Shown in pieces: positions 24,197 through 32,344 of a stretch of 53,720 bases of DNA. The DNA comes from Akkermansia sp. (lineage in GTDB: Bacteria; Verrucomicrobiota; Verrucomicrobiia; Verrucomicrobiales; Akkermansiaceae). Every line of letters starts with the position of its first letter. The stretch's first letter is position 1. A program made the translations under genes and the position numbers. The notes beneath the pieces are model-generated. The model was not told the DNA's origin, made no database searches, and saw nothing but the letters and a program-made list of their open reading frames with translations. Location of the stretch: positions 1 through 53,720 of the forward strand of contig JAFZHC010000070.1 in the NCBI GenBank assembly GCA_017555025.1, written 5' to 3'.

Positions 24197-26701
24197 TCAG
24201 CTGCCGGGCTGCACGATGACAACCGTACGTGTGACCGAAGGTGCCAGAGTTGAGGCCATGAAGGCACTCATCTGCTCCGCTGTAATGGCTTTCAGGCGCT
24301 CGGGCAGCGTTTCCGTATAGTCAGCGGGTAATCCCAGCAGAGTATCAATCGCCATGGTGGAACAAAGCTTGCCGGCTGACTGTGAGGCCAGCAGACGCGA
24401 CGTCAGTACTGTGGAACGAGCACTATCCAGAGCAGCCTGCGGCATACCCTCAGCAGCCAGACGAGCCAATATTTCATCCAGCGCCGCGCGAGCCTCAGGC
24501 ATAGCCTGAGGGGATGTACCAAGGTAAAAGTACATACAACCGGCATCGGTACCCTGCATAGCTGCCGAAGCAGCATAATAGGCCAAGCCGCGTTTCTCAC
24601 GAATTTCCGAATAGATGGGACCGGCCATATCGCGGCACCACTCATCCAGCAACATCTGCATGGGCACCTCATCAGCCGTGGCGGGCAGACCGGGCAGAGC
24701 CATAGCCAGCACCGCCTGCTCCTTGTCACAGGGCACACAAATATCGGCAGCTTGTTGTTGCGGGGTGGCAATCAGCTCAGCCTCCTGCCCTTCAGGCATG
24801 GCTGCAAAAAGCTTTGTGGCTGTGGCCAGCATAACTTCGGGGTTAAAATCACCACAAATGGCCAGTACGGCATTGCGGCCGCACATCAGGCGGGCATGGT
24901 GTGCCGTCAGCTCCTCTCGCGTAAGCTGCTCCACGCTCTCCACCGTACCATCGGGATGATTGCCATAGGAGACTGCCCCGAAACAGGCGCGACGCAAACG
25001 CGTGAATGCTACCGATACGGGATCCTCCGCGGCATCAAGAATATCAGCAATCATATCCTCCCGAGCTGTTGCAACAGCCTCTGCCGGGAAGATGGGATGA
25101 AGTGCGGTATCCGCCAGCAAAGCCAACATTTCCTCTGCATCCTCAGCCAGAGCACGGGTCTTGAGTGAAATGGTGTTATTACCGGCAGTACAGGAAATGG
25201 TGCCGCCAAGGCTCTCCACGGCATCGGCCAGCTCGGCAGCGCTGCGTGCAGAGGTCCCCTTGAGCATGCACTCCGCCATCAAGGTGCCTATACCGCAATT
25301 CTGCTCATTTTCACTACGGCAACCGGCTGCTATACTCAATGTCGTATAAACCAGCGGCACTCGCTTGTCGGTACGCAGAACAAGCCGCATGCCATTGGGC
25401 AGGGTATGCAGTACCGGCGGCATCAGCGCGTCGGCATCGGCCTGCGCGGTTTGCGCAGGGTTGCTGCCCATTGGGTCAACACTCACCTCCGTCAAGCGCT
25501 CCGGCGTAAGATAGGTAGCAGCCACACGAGCCAAATCGGCAGGGGTGACACGCTGCAATGCCTCTGCCCATTCATCGGAGGCATTAATGTTGCGTGAATG
25601 GTGCCAGCTGATACCCAGCAGGGAAGCACAGCCCTGCACGGTAGACAGAGACTTGACGCGCTGAGCCTTCATCTGCCGCAAAGCTCGCTGTACCCCGGAG
25701 CTGAAATCAGCCTCGGGCAGGGCGGCAACATAGCGCAGCAGGGCATCTCGCAGCTCATCGCGGCGGGAGCGTTCCACATCAGCCTCAATCACAAAGGCAC
25801 CTTCACCCTGACGGGCCGGCAGCAAAGAGGTGTTGGTATCGTGCGCCAGCGCCAGCTCATCGTGGAATAACTTGTACAGCCATGCGGCACGACCATCTCC
25901 CAGCACGGAGGAAAGCACCGAGAGTGCGGCGGAATCCGGGTGGCGGGTATCGGGCGTACGCCAGGCCAGCATCAGCGTGCTGGTGGGCTGAGCAAACTCG
26001 GTGCGGTACAGGCGGCGCCCCCATTGGCGCGGCTCCTGCGCCGGTACCGTCGGTGCCACGGGAGAAGCAACCACGGCGGCTATCTCCTCCTCAAGCGCGG
26101 CAAAGACCTCTGCCGGTTCTACATCACCCACAACGCACACAAACATGTTGCCGGGTGTATAGTGACTGCGGTGGTAGTTCACCATGTCGGCATACGTCAG
26201 GTTATCGAAAAGATTTTGCTCACCGATGACCGGCAGACGGCGAGGGTGCAACTTGTAAAGGGTACTCACAAGGGCGCGGTATGAAGCATCGCGGGGATCA
26301 TCCTTATACATCGCCATTTCGCGGCGTATCACCTCGCGCTCCTTCTCAAATTCATCTTCCGGAAAGGTGGGGAAAAACACCAGGCGCGTGAGAATATGCA
26401 CAAAACGCTGCCAACCGGCTGAAGGACCATCGATGTGATAAACCGTTCTGTCTGTGCTGGTGTAAGCATTCCACAAACCACCAAGAGAGGCCACTTCTTC
26501 ATTGAGCTCCTGAGCATTGAACTCACCCGCCCCCTTGAACACCATGTGCTCCAGCAGGTGCGAAAGACCCGCTCCGCAATAAGCACCCTCATTTTCAGAA
26601 CCCGTGCCCACCCAAATCTGCACGCTTACAACCGGAAAAGCCTTCTGACGGCTCACAATAGCCGTAAGGCCGTTCCTGCACGTATATACCTCACCTTGCA
26701 T
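24197..26701 (-). CDS. M16 family zinc peptidase, two fused units
   Basis: An 834-residue protein made of two M16 (pitrilysin/processing-peptidase) halves. The first half has the inverted zinc motif HLLEH (H48, E51, H52) in GLSHLLEHMVFKG and the downstream glutamate region EREVIRREMAMYKDDP. The second half (from about 430) repeats the fold (VYTTLSIAAGCRSENEQNCGIGTLMAECMLKGTSA) but lacks HxxEH, so is the inactive, substrate-clamp-forming half. Such proteases degrade short peptides in the clamshell chamber. There is no clear signal peptide from this start. Its promoter ends 6 nt upstream of ATG. Confidence 0.9.
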   Translation of the reverse strand: MQGEVYTCRNGLTAIVSRQKAFPVVSVQIWVGTGSENEGAYCGAGLSHLLEHMVFKGAGEFNAQELNEEVASLGGLWNAYTSTDRTVYHIDGPSAGWQRFVHILTRLVFFPTFPEDEFEKEREVIRREMAMYKDDPRDASYRALVSTLYKLHPRRLPVIGEQNLFDNLTYADMVNYHRSHYTPGNMFVCVVGDVEPAEVFAALEEEIAAVVASPVAPTVPAQEPRQWGRRLYRTEFAQPTSTLMLAWRTPDTRHPDSAALSVLSSVLGDGRAAWLYKLFHDELALAHDTNTSLLPARQGEGAFVIEADVERSRRDELRDALLRYVAALPEADFSSGVQRALRQMKAQRVKSLSTVQGCASLLGISWHHSRNINASDEWAEALQRVTPADLARVAATYLTPERLTEVSVDPMGSNPAQTAQADADALMPPVLHTLPNGMRLVLRTDKRVPLVYTTLSIAAGCRSENEQNCGIGTLMAECMLKGTSARSAAELADAVESLGGTISCTAGNNTISLKTRALAEDAEEMLALLADTALHPIFPAEAVATAREDMIADILDAAEDPVSVAFTRLRRACFGAVSYGNHPDGTVESVEQLTREELTAHHARLMCGRNAVLAICGDFNPEVMLATATKLFAAMPEGQEAELIATPQQQAADICVPCDKEQAVLAMALPGLPATADEVPMQMLLDEWCRDMAGPIYSEIREKRGLAYYAASAAMQGTDAGCMYFYLGTSPQAMPEARAALDEILARLAAEGMPQAALDSARSTVLTSRLLASQSAGKLCSTMAIDTLLGLPADYTETLPERLKAITAEQMSAFMASTLAPSVTRTVVIVQPGS

Positions 26702-26707
26702 GCCCCT

Positions 26708-26736
26708 ATCTTACCTTTTTTAGGTACCTCTGGCAA
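26708..26736 (-). promoter_or_regulatory. Promoter of the M16 peptidase gene
   Basis: Minus strand: TTGCCA (26736-26731), 17-bp spacer, TAAGAT (26713-26708), 6 nt before ATG 26701. Confidence 0.6.
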
Positions 26737-26797
26737 GCATCAATTAGCTCAGCACACACAACCGGGCAGGGCAGATGGAGTATATCCGATTCAGCGT

Positions 26798-27745
26798 TTA
26801 TTCCTCTGTGACTTCCTCCACATCGCTCTCATCAGTCTCGGGGAAGGTGGGAGCAGGCTTGGTGGTATAAAGTTTGAGCAGGCGGGCGTGAAGAGCCTCC
26901 GGCATATCTTCGGGCAACAGCAGAGCCACCTCCTCTACCGGGAGGGCTGAATAAAAGGGTGCATGGTATTTCTCGAGCAAGTCACACAGGCGGGTAAGTT
27001 CCGCAGCATCCCACTTACCGGTGCTGATGCGCTGCAGGAGAGCACGGGTAACATTCAATCCGTTTTCCTCCTGCCCATGCACAAAGGCACCCTTCTGAAG
27101 CAGAAATTCCAGAGAGTCAACATTCCACACAGCAGTATTGAGCACCTCGGGAGAAATACATCCGCCACAGCTGACCAGCTCTCGCAGCAGGGCGGTATTG
27201 TGACGAGTGGCAAATTTCATCGCGGAGGGCGTAGGCAGGGCATTGTGCTTCAAAAGCTCGCGAACAATCTCGCTATGAACAGGCTTCATGTTATTGCTCA
27301 CGGCGTAATCCAGAGCCGTTTTCAGCGCCGCATCCATATAATAAATATCAGCCCCGGCTGAGATGAGATAACTGACTACTTTTTTATTGCCGGCCTCCGC
27401 TGCAGCCTGCAAGGGTGAGGTATCGCCATTCTCCCCCTGAATATTGGCACCGGCCTTTACAAAGGCTTTTAAACAACTGACAGGCAGCTTGTTGAACTCG
27501 CCGCCGGCCTCGATGAGACGCACACAGTAGGGAAATTCGTTGATTTCCTCATCCTCGTTGATGAGCTTGGCATAGTGACGAAGGATTTCCATGGAATCAT
27601 CATATTCATTTTCGGGATGTTCATTGATGATACCGTAGTCAAGCAGACGTGCCATGGCCTCGTGCAGGCTGAGTTCCTGAGCCTGTTGAGCCATGAGAGA
27701 ATAAGGAAGAAAAGCCGATAAAGCGGAGAGAAATAATCGTTTCAT
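26798..27745 (-). CDS. Exported ankyrin-repeat protein
   Basis: A 315-residue protein with a signal peptide (MKRLFLSALSAFLPYSLMA). The central part holds ankyrin-type units: AFVKAGANIQGENGDTSPLQAAAEAGNKKVV, LISAGADIYYMDAALKTALDYAVSNN (listed as separate short motifs AFVKAGAN, TSPLQAAA, LISAGADI, ALDYAV). The last ~60 residues are acidic and end in EEVTEE. No enzyme domain. It may bind other envelope proteins; the partner is unknown. A strong promoter (27777-27804) gives it a leader of about 24 nt. Confidence 0.8.
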   Translation of the reverse strand: MKRLFLSALSAFLPYSLMAQQAQELSLHEAMARLLDYGIINEHPENEYDDSMEILRHYAKLINEDEEINEFPYCVRLIEAGGEFNKLPVSCLKAFVKAGANIQGENGDTSPLQAAAEAGNKKVVSYLISAGADIYYMDAALKTALDYAVSNNMKPVHSEIVRELLKHNALPTPSAMKFATRHNTALLRELVSCGGCISPEVLNTAVWNVDSLEFLLQKGAFVHGQEENGLNVTRALLQRISTGKWDAAELTRLCDLLEKYHAPFYSALPVEEVALLLPEDMPEALHARLLKLYTTKPAPTFPETDESDVEEVTEE

Positions 27746-27776
27746 CTTCTGTTAACGTCAGTTACCAAACGACACC

Positions 27777-27804
27777 ATTATATCAATAATTCCTGAATTG
27801 ACAA
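27777..27804 (-). promoter_or_regulatory. Promoter of the ankyrin gene
   Basis: Minus strand: TTGTCA (27804-27799), 16-bp spacer, TATAAT (27782-27777), 31 nt before ATG. On the opposite strand TTGACA (27798-27803) with TATATT 16 bp on forms an overlapping divergent promoter-like pair. Confidence 0.6.
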
Positions 27805-27882
27805 GTGGATAATTGCCATTATATTGAACTCAAGATAGCACTCCCACATGATGGTGCAAGCGAAGCGTAGAGGATTTTATGC

Positions 27883-27910
27883 TTGCAATCAACAGCGGTC
27901 GTTATAAGGT
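27883..27910 (+). promoter_or_regulatory. Promoter-like site before the phage-like gene
   Basis: TTGCAA (27883-27888), 16-bp spacer, TAAGGT (27905-27910), 9 nt before ATG 27920. Confidence 0.4.
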
Positions 27911-27919
27911 GGCCTCATT

Positions 27920-28384
27920 ATGGGATTTACATCAATAGCCACCACCGCCGCCGCCACGCTTCCCAAAGTTCTCGGCGCCTACGGTTCGTACCAACAGGGA
28001 AAAGCACTCGATGTCATAGCCAACCGGCAAGAGACTTTGGCTAATCGTCAATCAGCCGCCATGCAGTCAACCGCCGTTGCCAATCAGCAACGAGCCGCCC
28101 GCAATGCCAATGCTCAATCTGCTCATGCCCGGGCCGATGCCGCCGCCTCCAACCTCGCAGCAGAGGGCTCTGTTACGGTGCGGGAGCGTGATCTGGCCAC
28201 CAGGCTGCAAGACGAAATTACCGCCAATGCCAACAGCGCTCTCGAACAAGCCGACAACGTACGACAACAGGGAGCTCTCAACGCCTGGCAAACCCGGCAG
28301 GAAGCCCGTAAATCACGCATGCAGGCCTTCGGCCAGGCAGCATCGGGCATTGGTTCGATTTTCGGTAACTTACAACTGAATTAG
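27920..28384 (+). CDS. Orphan coiled-coil protein resembling a phage virion/ejection protein
   Basis: A 154-residue protein, almost entirely Ala/Gln/Asn/Arg-rich helix from about 20 to 135, flanked by small-residue ends (TSIATTAAATLPKVLGAYGS and AASGIGSIFGNLQLN). Low-hydrophobicity helices rich in Ala, Gln and Asn and a terminal GxxSxxG segment are typical of podovirus internal virion or DNA-ejection proteins. No other phage gene lies nearby, so it may be a remnant or domesticated. The phage link rests on composition and layout only; a chromosomal protein of other function is possible. Confidence 0.5.
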   Translation: MGFTSIATTAAATLPKVLGAYGSYQQGKALDVIANRQETLANRQSAAMQSTAVANQQRAARNANAQSAHARADAAASNLAAEGSVTVRERDLATRLQDEITANANSALEQADNVRQQGALNAWQTRQEARKSRMQAFGQAASGIGSIFGNLQLN

Positions 28385-28397
28385 GCAAAATTCAGGC

Positions 28398-29519
28398 TTA
28401 CTTGATACCCAATTCACGCAGCTTTTCCACTTGGCTGCAATAATTCCCCTTGCCGGAATAAAGCCGTGCACGAGCCTCATCGCAGGCGCCGGTTGCCTGC
28501 TCGAGTGCTTTGTGTACGGCATCAAAAGATTCGCGGAAAAGGGCGAACTTATCGTACAGCAAAGTAGCACGCTCCACAATCGTCTGTACGTTCTTCTGCT
28601 GCGTATCGCGCTGCCACAGCAGGCGGGCCAGATGAAGAGCCATCATCAAATTTGCCGGACTGAGTATCAGTACCTTGCGACGCATAGCCGTAGCCAGTAG
28701 CTCGGGAGCACTCTGAACAGCGGTAATATAAGCACCTTCATTAGGTACAAACATGAGTACAAAATCAGGTGAGCCGGGCTCCAGACGCTCGTAGTGCTTG
28801 CCGGCCAGCTCACTTACATGTGCACGCACAGAGTTGAGGTGAGCACGTGCTGCCGTGGTGCGTGCCGCTTCATCTTCTGCCGTCATGTAATTAACATAAG
28901 CCGTCAGCGATACCTTGCTGTCGATGATGATACTCATGCCCTGAGGCAGGTAGACCACAGCATCGGGCCTCTGACGACCGGAAGGCGTATCATAACTCTT
29001 TTGCATGTCGTAATGGCTGCCGCGCTGCATGCCTGCACTCTCGAACAAACGCTCCAATACAGCCTCACCCCAATCACCCTGCACCTTGCTGTCGCCTTTC
29101 AGGGCGCGGGTCAGATTGGCGGCATCACGGCCTATTTCCTCTGCCCTACCCAGCAGCAAACGAACCATTTCGCGCACGCTGGCTGTATTATCAGCCCCGG
29201 CGGCACGGGTATCGGCCACGGCGCGGTTCAAGCCCATGAGTTGTTCACGCAGAGGAGCCAGCACAGCACTCATCTGCTCAGCATTGGAGCGGTAAAGCCC
29301 CCGTGAACTATGCTCCAGCACGTCTGCCGCCAGAGCTCGGAACTGCTGCTGTACTTCATCGCGGGCGCTTTGCAGGGTACGCAACTCGGCCTCCAGTTCA
29401 GCAATGCGGCGCACTGAACGGTAGCGTGCTGCAGCATAGCCCAACACAGTTCCCGCACCCAGCGCCAGTACTGAGCCGACAGCGGCTACCCACATCAATT
29501 CTTCCTGCGATATATTCAC
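28398..29519 (-). CDS. rmuC: DNA recombination protein RmuC
   Basis: A 373-residue RmuC homologue. An N-terminal membrane helix (WVAAVGSVLALGAGTVLGYAA) is followed by a coiled coil (about 35-75) and the nuclease-like RmuC core: GDWGEAVLERLFESAGM, RPDAVVYLPQG, IIDSKVSL and FVPNEGAYI, the restriction-endonuclease-fold motifs. RmuC limits inversions and recombination between short repeats. The start is uncertain: I prefer GTG 29519 because a -10-like TATACT (29532-29527) ends 7 nt upstream; TTG 29543 and ATG 29495 are in frame and possible. It is separate from the anti-sigma gene downstream of the sigma operon. Confidence 0.85.
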   Translation of the reverse strand: MNISQEELMWVAAVGSVLALGAGTVLGYAAARYRSVRRIAELEAELRTLQSARDEVQQQFRALAADVLEHSSRGLYRSNAEQMSAVLAPLREQLMGLNRAVADTRAAGADNTASVREMVRLLLGRAEEIGRDAANLTRALKGDSKVQGDWGEAVLERLFESAGMQRGSHYDMQKSYDTPSGRQRPDAVVYLPQGMSIIIDSKVSLTAYVNYMTAEDEAARTTAARAHLNSVRAHVSELAGKHYERLEPGSPDFVLMFVPNEGAYITAVQSAPELLATAMRRKVLILSPANLMMALHLARLLWQRDTQQKNVQTIVERATLLYDKFALFRESFDAVHKALEQATGACDEARARLYSGKGNYCSQVEKLRELGIK

Positions 29520-29597
29520 TGCCACCAGTATAACAGGCAGCAATCATTTTGCCAGCTTTTTGTGGGTAAGTCTGCCACAACTCACGATGTACCAGAC

Positions 29598-30398
29598 TTA
29601 TTTTTTCTCCGTAACTGCCAGAGCAGCAAAAAATGCTCGCAGCTCATCCGGCAGGGTATCTTGCGGTGATTTCAGCTCAAAATACGAACTTGTGTGTGCC
29701 CCTTTAACGGCTACTTTCAGCACATCTGTGTAGTGATGCAGCAACACGCCGGTACCGGCAGATGAAAAATGCAGGCGCGGTTTGCCGGGGTAATGAGCCT
29801 TATTAAGCCGGTCGAATAAAGCCATAACCCGCTCGTAGGGATGAAGCTCTTGAGCCAGAGCTGCTGCAATTTCAGCACGTAGCGCAGCGATTTGCTCAGG
29901 TGTCATTTGCACAGAATTTTCCATACAGGCAGAGCCGTTTGCCGCTGTAGGCGACGACATTCCTCGTACTTTCATAACAGGCCCGGACTCAGGAGCCAGC
30001 TCAAGTTTTACGCATTCATTCTCCACGCTGTCAACCTCCATTCCGCCTCCTCGGGTAATAGCCACGGCGCCAGGTGCTATGGCGACCTCCTCACCGGAAC
30101 AAGTTTGGACAATAGCCTCGGGTAAATGCTCTCCACCCTTGCTCACAGGCCGTTCATCCGGTTGAAGCGACAGCAACAGAGAACCGGCAACAGCCAGAGT
30201 AATGAGAGATGCCGCCGCCGTGCTCATGCGATAAACAAATTGCCTGCGAGCGGAATGCCTACTCTCACGGTCAATCAAGCTCTGCATGCGCTCCGCCAGA
30301 CTATCAGCGAGCTCAGCTGCCCCCTCGCGATCACGAGCGGCCAGGGTGCGCAACTCATCCTCGAGTGCTTTCATGCTCTGTTCATCGTTGTTCATCAT
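29598..30398 (-). CDS. Putative anti-sigma factor, single-pass membrane protein
   Basis: A 266-residue protein with a cytoplasmic Glu/Arg-rich helical N-terminus (1-50), one membrane helix (about 56-76, AAASLITLAVAGSLLLSL) and an extracytoplasmic domain of about 185 residues. Its start overlaps the sigma-factor stop (ATGA), the usual layout of ECF sigma/anti-sigma pairs. No ZAS zinc motif (HxxxCxxC) is seen, so the assignment is by context, not by motif. The C-terminal half (HYPGKPRLHFSSAGTGVLLH) may sense a signal. Confidence 0.55.
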   Translation of the reverse strand: MMNNDEQSMKALEDELRTLAARDREGAAELADSLAERMQSLIDRESRHSARRQFVYRMSTAAASLITLAVAGSLLLSLQPDERPVSKGGEHLPEAIVQTCSGEEVAIAPGAVAITRGGGMEVDSVENECVKLELAPESGPVMKVRGMSSPTAANGSACMENSVQMTPEQIAALRAEIAAALAQELHPYERVMALFDRLNKAHYPGKPRLHFSSAGTGVLLHHYTDVLKVAVKGAHTSSYFELKSPQDTLPDELRAFFAALAVTEKK

Positions 30399-30928
30399 GT
30401 AAAAATTCTGCTTTTTATCTGTTTAAGAGCAGCCGTGTAACGACTGCGCACAGTCGACTCCGGCAAATTCAACCGAGCTGCAATATCAGTAAAGGCCAGT
30501 TCATCCCAAATGCGCATGGTAACAACCTCTGCCTGCTCTGCACACAATTGTTGTACAGCGCGGCGCAGTTGCAGTTGCCTATCATCCGAGCCGTCGGTAA
30601 GCGCAGCATGCTCCGTCATGGGGTTTTCCATTTCACTATAGCTATGCTCCGTACGTCGCCTCCGCACATTCTGCTCACGCAAACGCGCAGCTGCATTGAA
30701 GATACTACGCAACGCATAGGGGTGCAGCTCTTCTATGCTCACCCTACCCTCACATGCCGCTCGGGTAACATTTGTTACTACTGTTGCCAGCAGCAATTCG
30801 ATGTCAGTCACGGCATCCGCCTGCTGGCGAGCATAAGTCACCAGCTGCACACGATGCGCCGAGAACCACTCCAGACATTGCTGCCTGAGCCGATCATCGC
30901 TGCTCTTGCCTGACAGAAACGAAAACAT
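30395..30928 (-). CDS. ECF-like RNA polymerase sigma factor
   Basis: A 177-residue sigma-70 family member of the ECF size class. Region 2 (about 8-90) is divergent but keeps the helical layout, with YALRSIFNAAARLREQNVRRRR as the 2.4-like end. Region 4 is clear: AEVVTMRIWDELAFTDIAA, then LNLPESTVRSRYTAALKQIKSR, the helix-turn-helix that reads the -35 element. It lies 15 nt after the kinase gene and overlaps the anti-sigma-like gene by 4 nt. Promoters it uses cannot be read from this window. Confidence 0.8.
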   Translation of the reverse strand: MFSFLSGKSSDDRLRQQCLEWFSAHRVQLVTYARQQADAVTDIELLLATVVTNVTRAACEGRVSIEELHPYALRSIFNAAARLREQNVRRRRTEHSYSEMENPMTEHAALTDGSDDRQLQLRRAVQQLCAEQAEVVTMRIWDELAFTDIAARLNLPESTVRSRYTAALKQIKSRIFT

Positions 30929-30943
30929 AACCTCTCGTTCTTA

Positions 30944-32311
30944 TTAATTCATCCCGAAATCAAAAACGCGAAGTAAAGGATGTCTTTTTTCTCTTTTTTC
31001 CTGAATTGTGTACATATGCATCATTTTAGCCAGAAATTTCATCTTACTTTTTTTCAAAATGTTAATCACACTTTGTGTACGCGTCGGTTGCGGGTCTGCA
31101 CCGTCCAAACAAGTGTTGATATACTCCTGAATCAGCTGAGCGAACTTGTTATTCAGCTCTCGTTCCAGCGGTATAATTTCTCGATAATATTGAGATTTTG
31201 GCCACATACCGGTATCTACCTTTTCCCGCATCAACGCTTCTTTTTTATCATTCAACGCTTTCTGAAGAGCCAGCACATCCTGCTGAAATTTGATTTCACG
31301 CTCATACCGCGGATTTTTAATAAAACCGGCAACAAGTTTAAAACTGTTATCAACCTCAATCAATTCTATAGGGTGCTCATATCTGATTTTAGGGGCTATT
31401 ATAACCGACCGTTTTGAAGCAGTTCCCATTTTTTGAGCTTGTACCGGTATGTCATCATTCCGCCACCATGGTACAACTGCCGCACACAACGCTATACTCA
31501 CCCCGGCTATTACCCATCGATAAGGTCTGAACTGTAATTTCTTCAACCAATCAACCGCACTGATATAGCGCTTCTCCACGCGAATATCACCGGCTTTCTG
31601 CAAGCTTGTAGTGACGCGACGAGGAAGCCGCATACCACACTCGGCTGCCAATAGGTTAAACGTACGAGCCAAAGCATAAATATCGGCTTGGGGACCCGGA
31701 GTAGCTAAGGCGGTCAGTTGTTCAGGGGCGGCATATGCCGGTGTGCCGACCTGAGTCAGAGTATGAGTGGGTTCTCCAACCAAAGCTGACCCGAAATCAA
31801 TGAAAATCGGTTCATCACCTTCCTTGACCAATATGTTATCGGGCTTAATATCCCGGTGCAGCACACCATTGGCATGAATATACTCCAACGCCTGCAATAA
31901 TTTGATAAGTATAGCCGTAATGCGTTTACCGGAGGGCTTATGGCACATCCATTCACGGAGTGTTGCACCTTCCACATAATCCGTCACCAAAAAGGCTGTT
32001 CCGCATGCAGCAAAAATTTCATGAATAGAGACTATACCGACATGGCTCAAGGCAGCCAGTATTCTGGCCTCGCGGCAGAAGTTCTGAAATGAACGCTCGT
32101 AGAGCATGGGCTCCACCGGTTCCACCTGTGCGCTCCCCGAAACGCGGCGACAGAGCCCCAGCGGAAAATGCTCTTTCAATACCACCTCTCGCTCCAACTG
32201 AAAATCGAAAGCCAGATAGGTAATACCACCGCCACCCTGCCCCAGTACCTTCTGTAACTCATATTTTTCCAACCGGGTACCAATTGGCAATGCTGTGACA
32301 TCTGTTTGCAT
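30944..32311 (-). CDS. Serine/threonine protein kinase, membrane-anchored
   Basis: A 455-residue Hanks-type kinase. All key sites are present: Gly-rich loop GQGGGG (24-29), Lys46 in VVLKEHF, Glu81 in the C-helix, HRDIKPDN (152-159) with Asp154 and Lys156, DFG (172-174) and APEQ (195-198). A single membrane helix lies at about 266-283; the C-terminal ~170 residues are outside and rich in Lys/Glu helices. This is a sensor kinase layout. It heads a leftward operon with the sigma and anti-sigma-like genes, so it may control that sigma factor by phosphorylation, which is inference. Confidence 0.9.
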   Translation of the reverse strand: MQTDVTALPIGTRLEKYELQKVLGQGGGGITYLAFDFQLEREVVLKEHFPLGLCRRVSGSAQVEPVEPMLYERSFQNFCREARILAALSHVGIVSIHEIFAACGTAFLVTDYVEGATLREWMCHKPSGKRITAILIKLLQALEYIHANGVLHRDIKPDNILVKEGDEPIFIDFGSALVGEPTHTLTQVGTPAYAAPEQLTALATPGPQADIYALARTFNLLAAECGMRLPRRVTTSLQKAGDIRVEKRYISAVDWLKKLQFRPYRWVIAGVSIALCAAVVPWWRNDDIPVQAQKMGTASKRSVIIAPKIRYEHPIELIEVDNSFKLVAGFIKNPRYEREIKFQQDVLALQKALNDKKEALMREKVDTGMWPKSQYYREIIPLERELNNKFAQLIQEYINTCLDGADPQPTRTQSVINILKKSKMKFLAKMMHMYTIQEKREKRHPLLRVFDFGMN

Positions 32312-32344
32312 TGTGATGTTGAGGGAATATTGCTTAAAGTGTGA

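Noticed and set aside
31431..31441. Fourth copy of TTTTGAGCTTG as a promoter
   Set aside because: It lies antisense inside the kinase gene and no -10-like hexamer follows at 15-18 bp.
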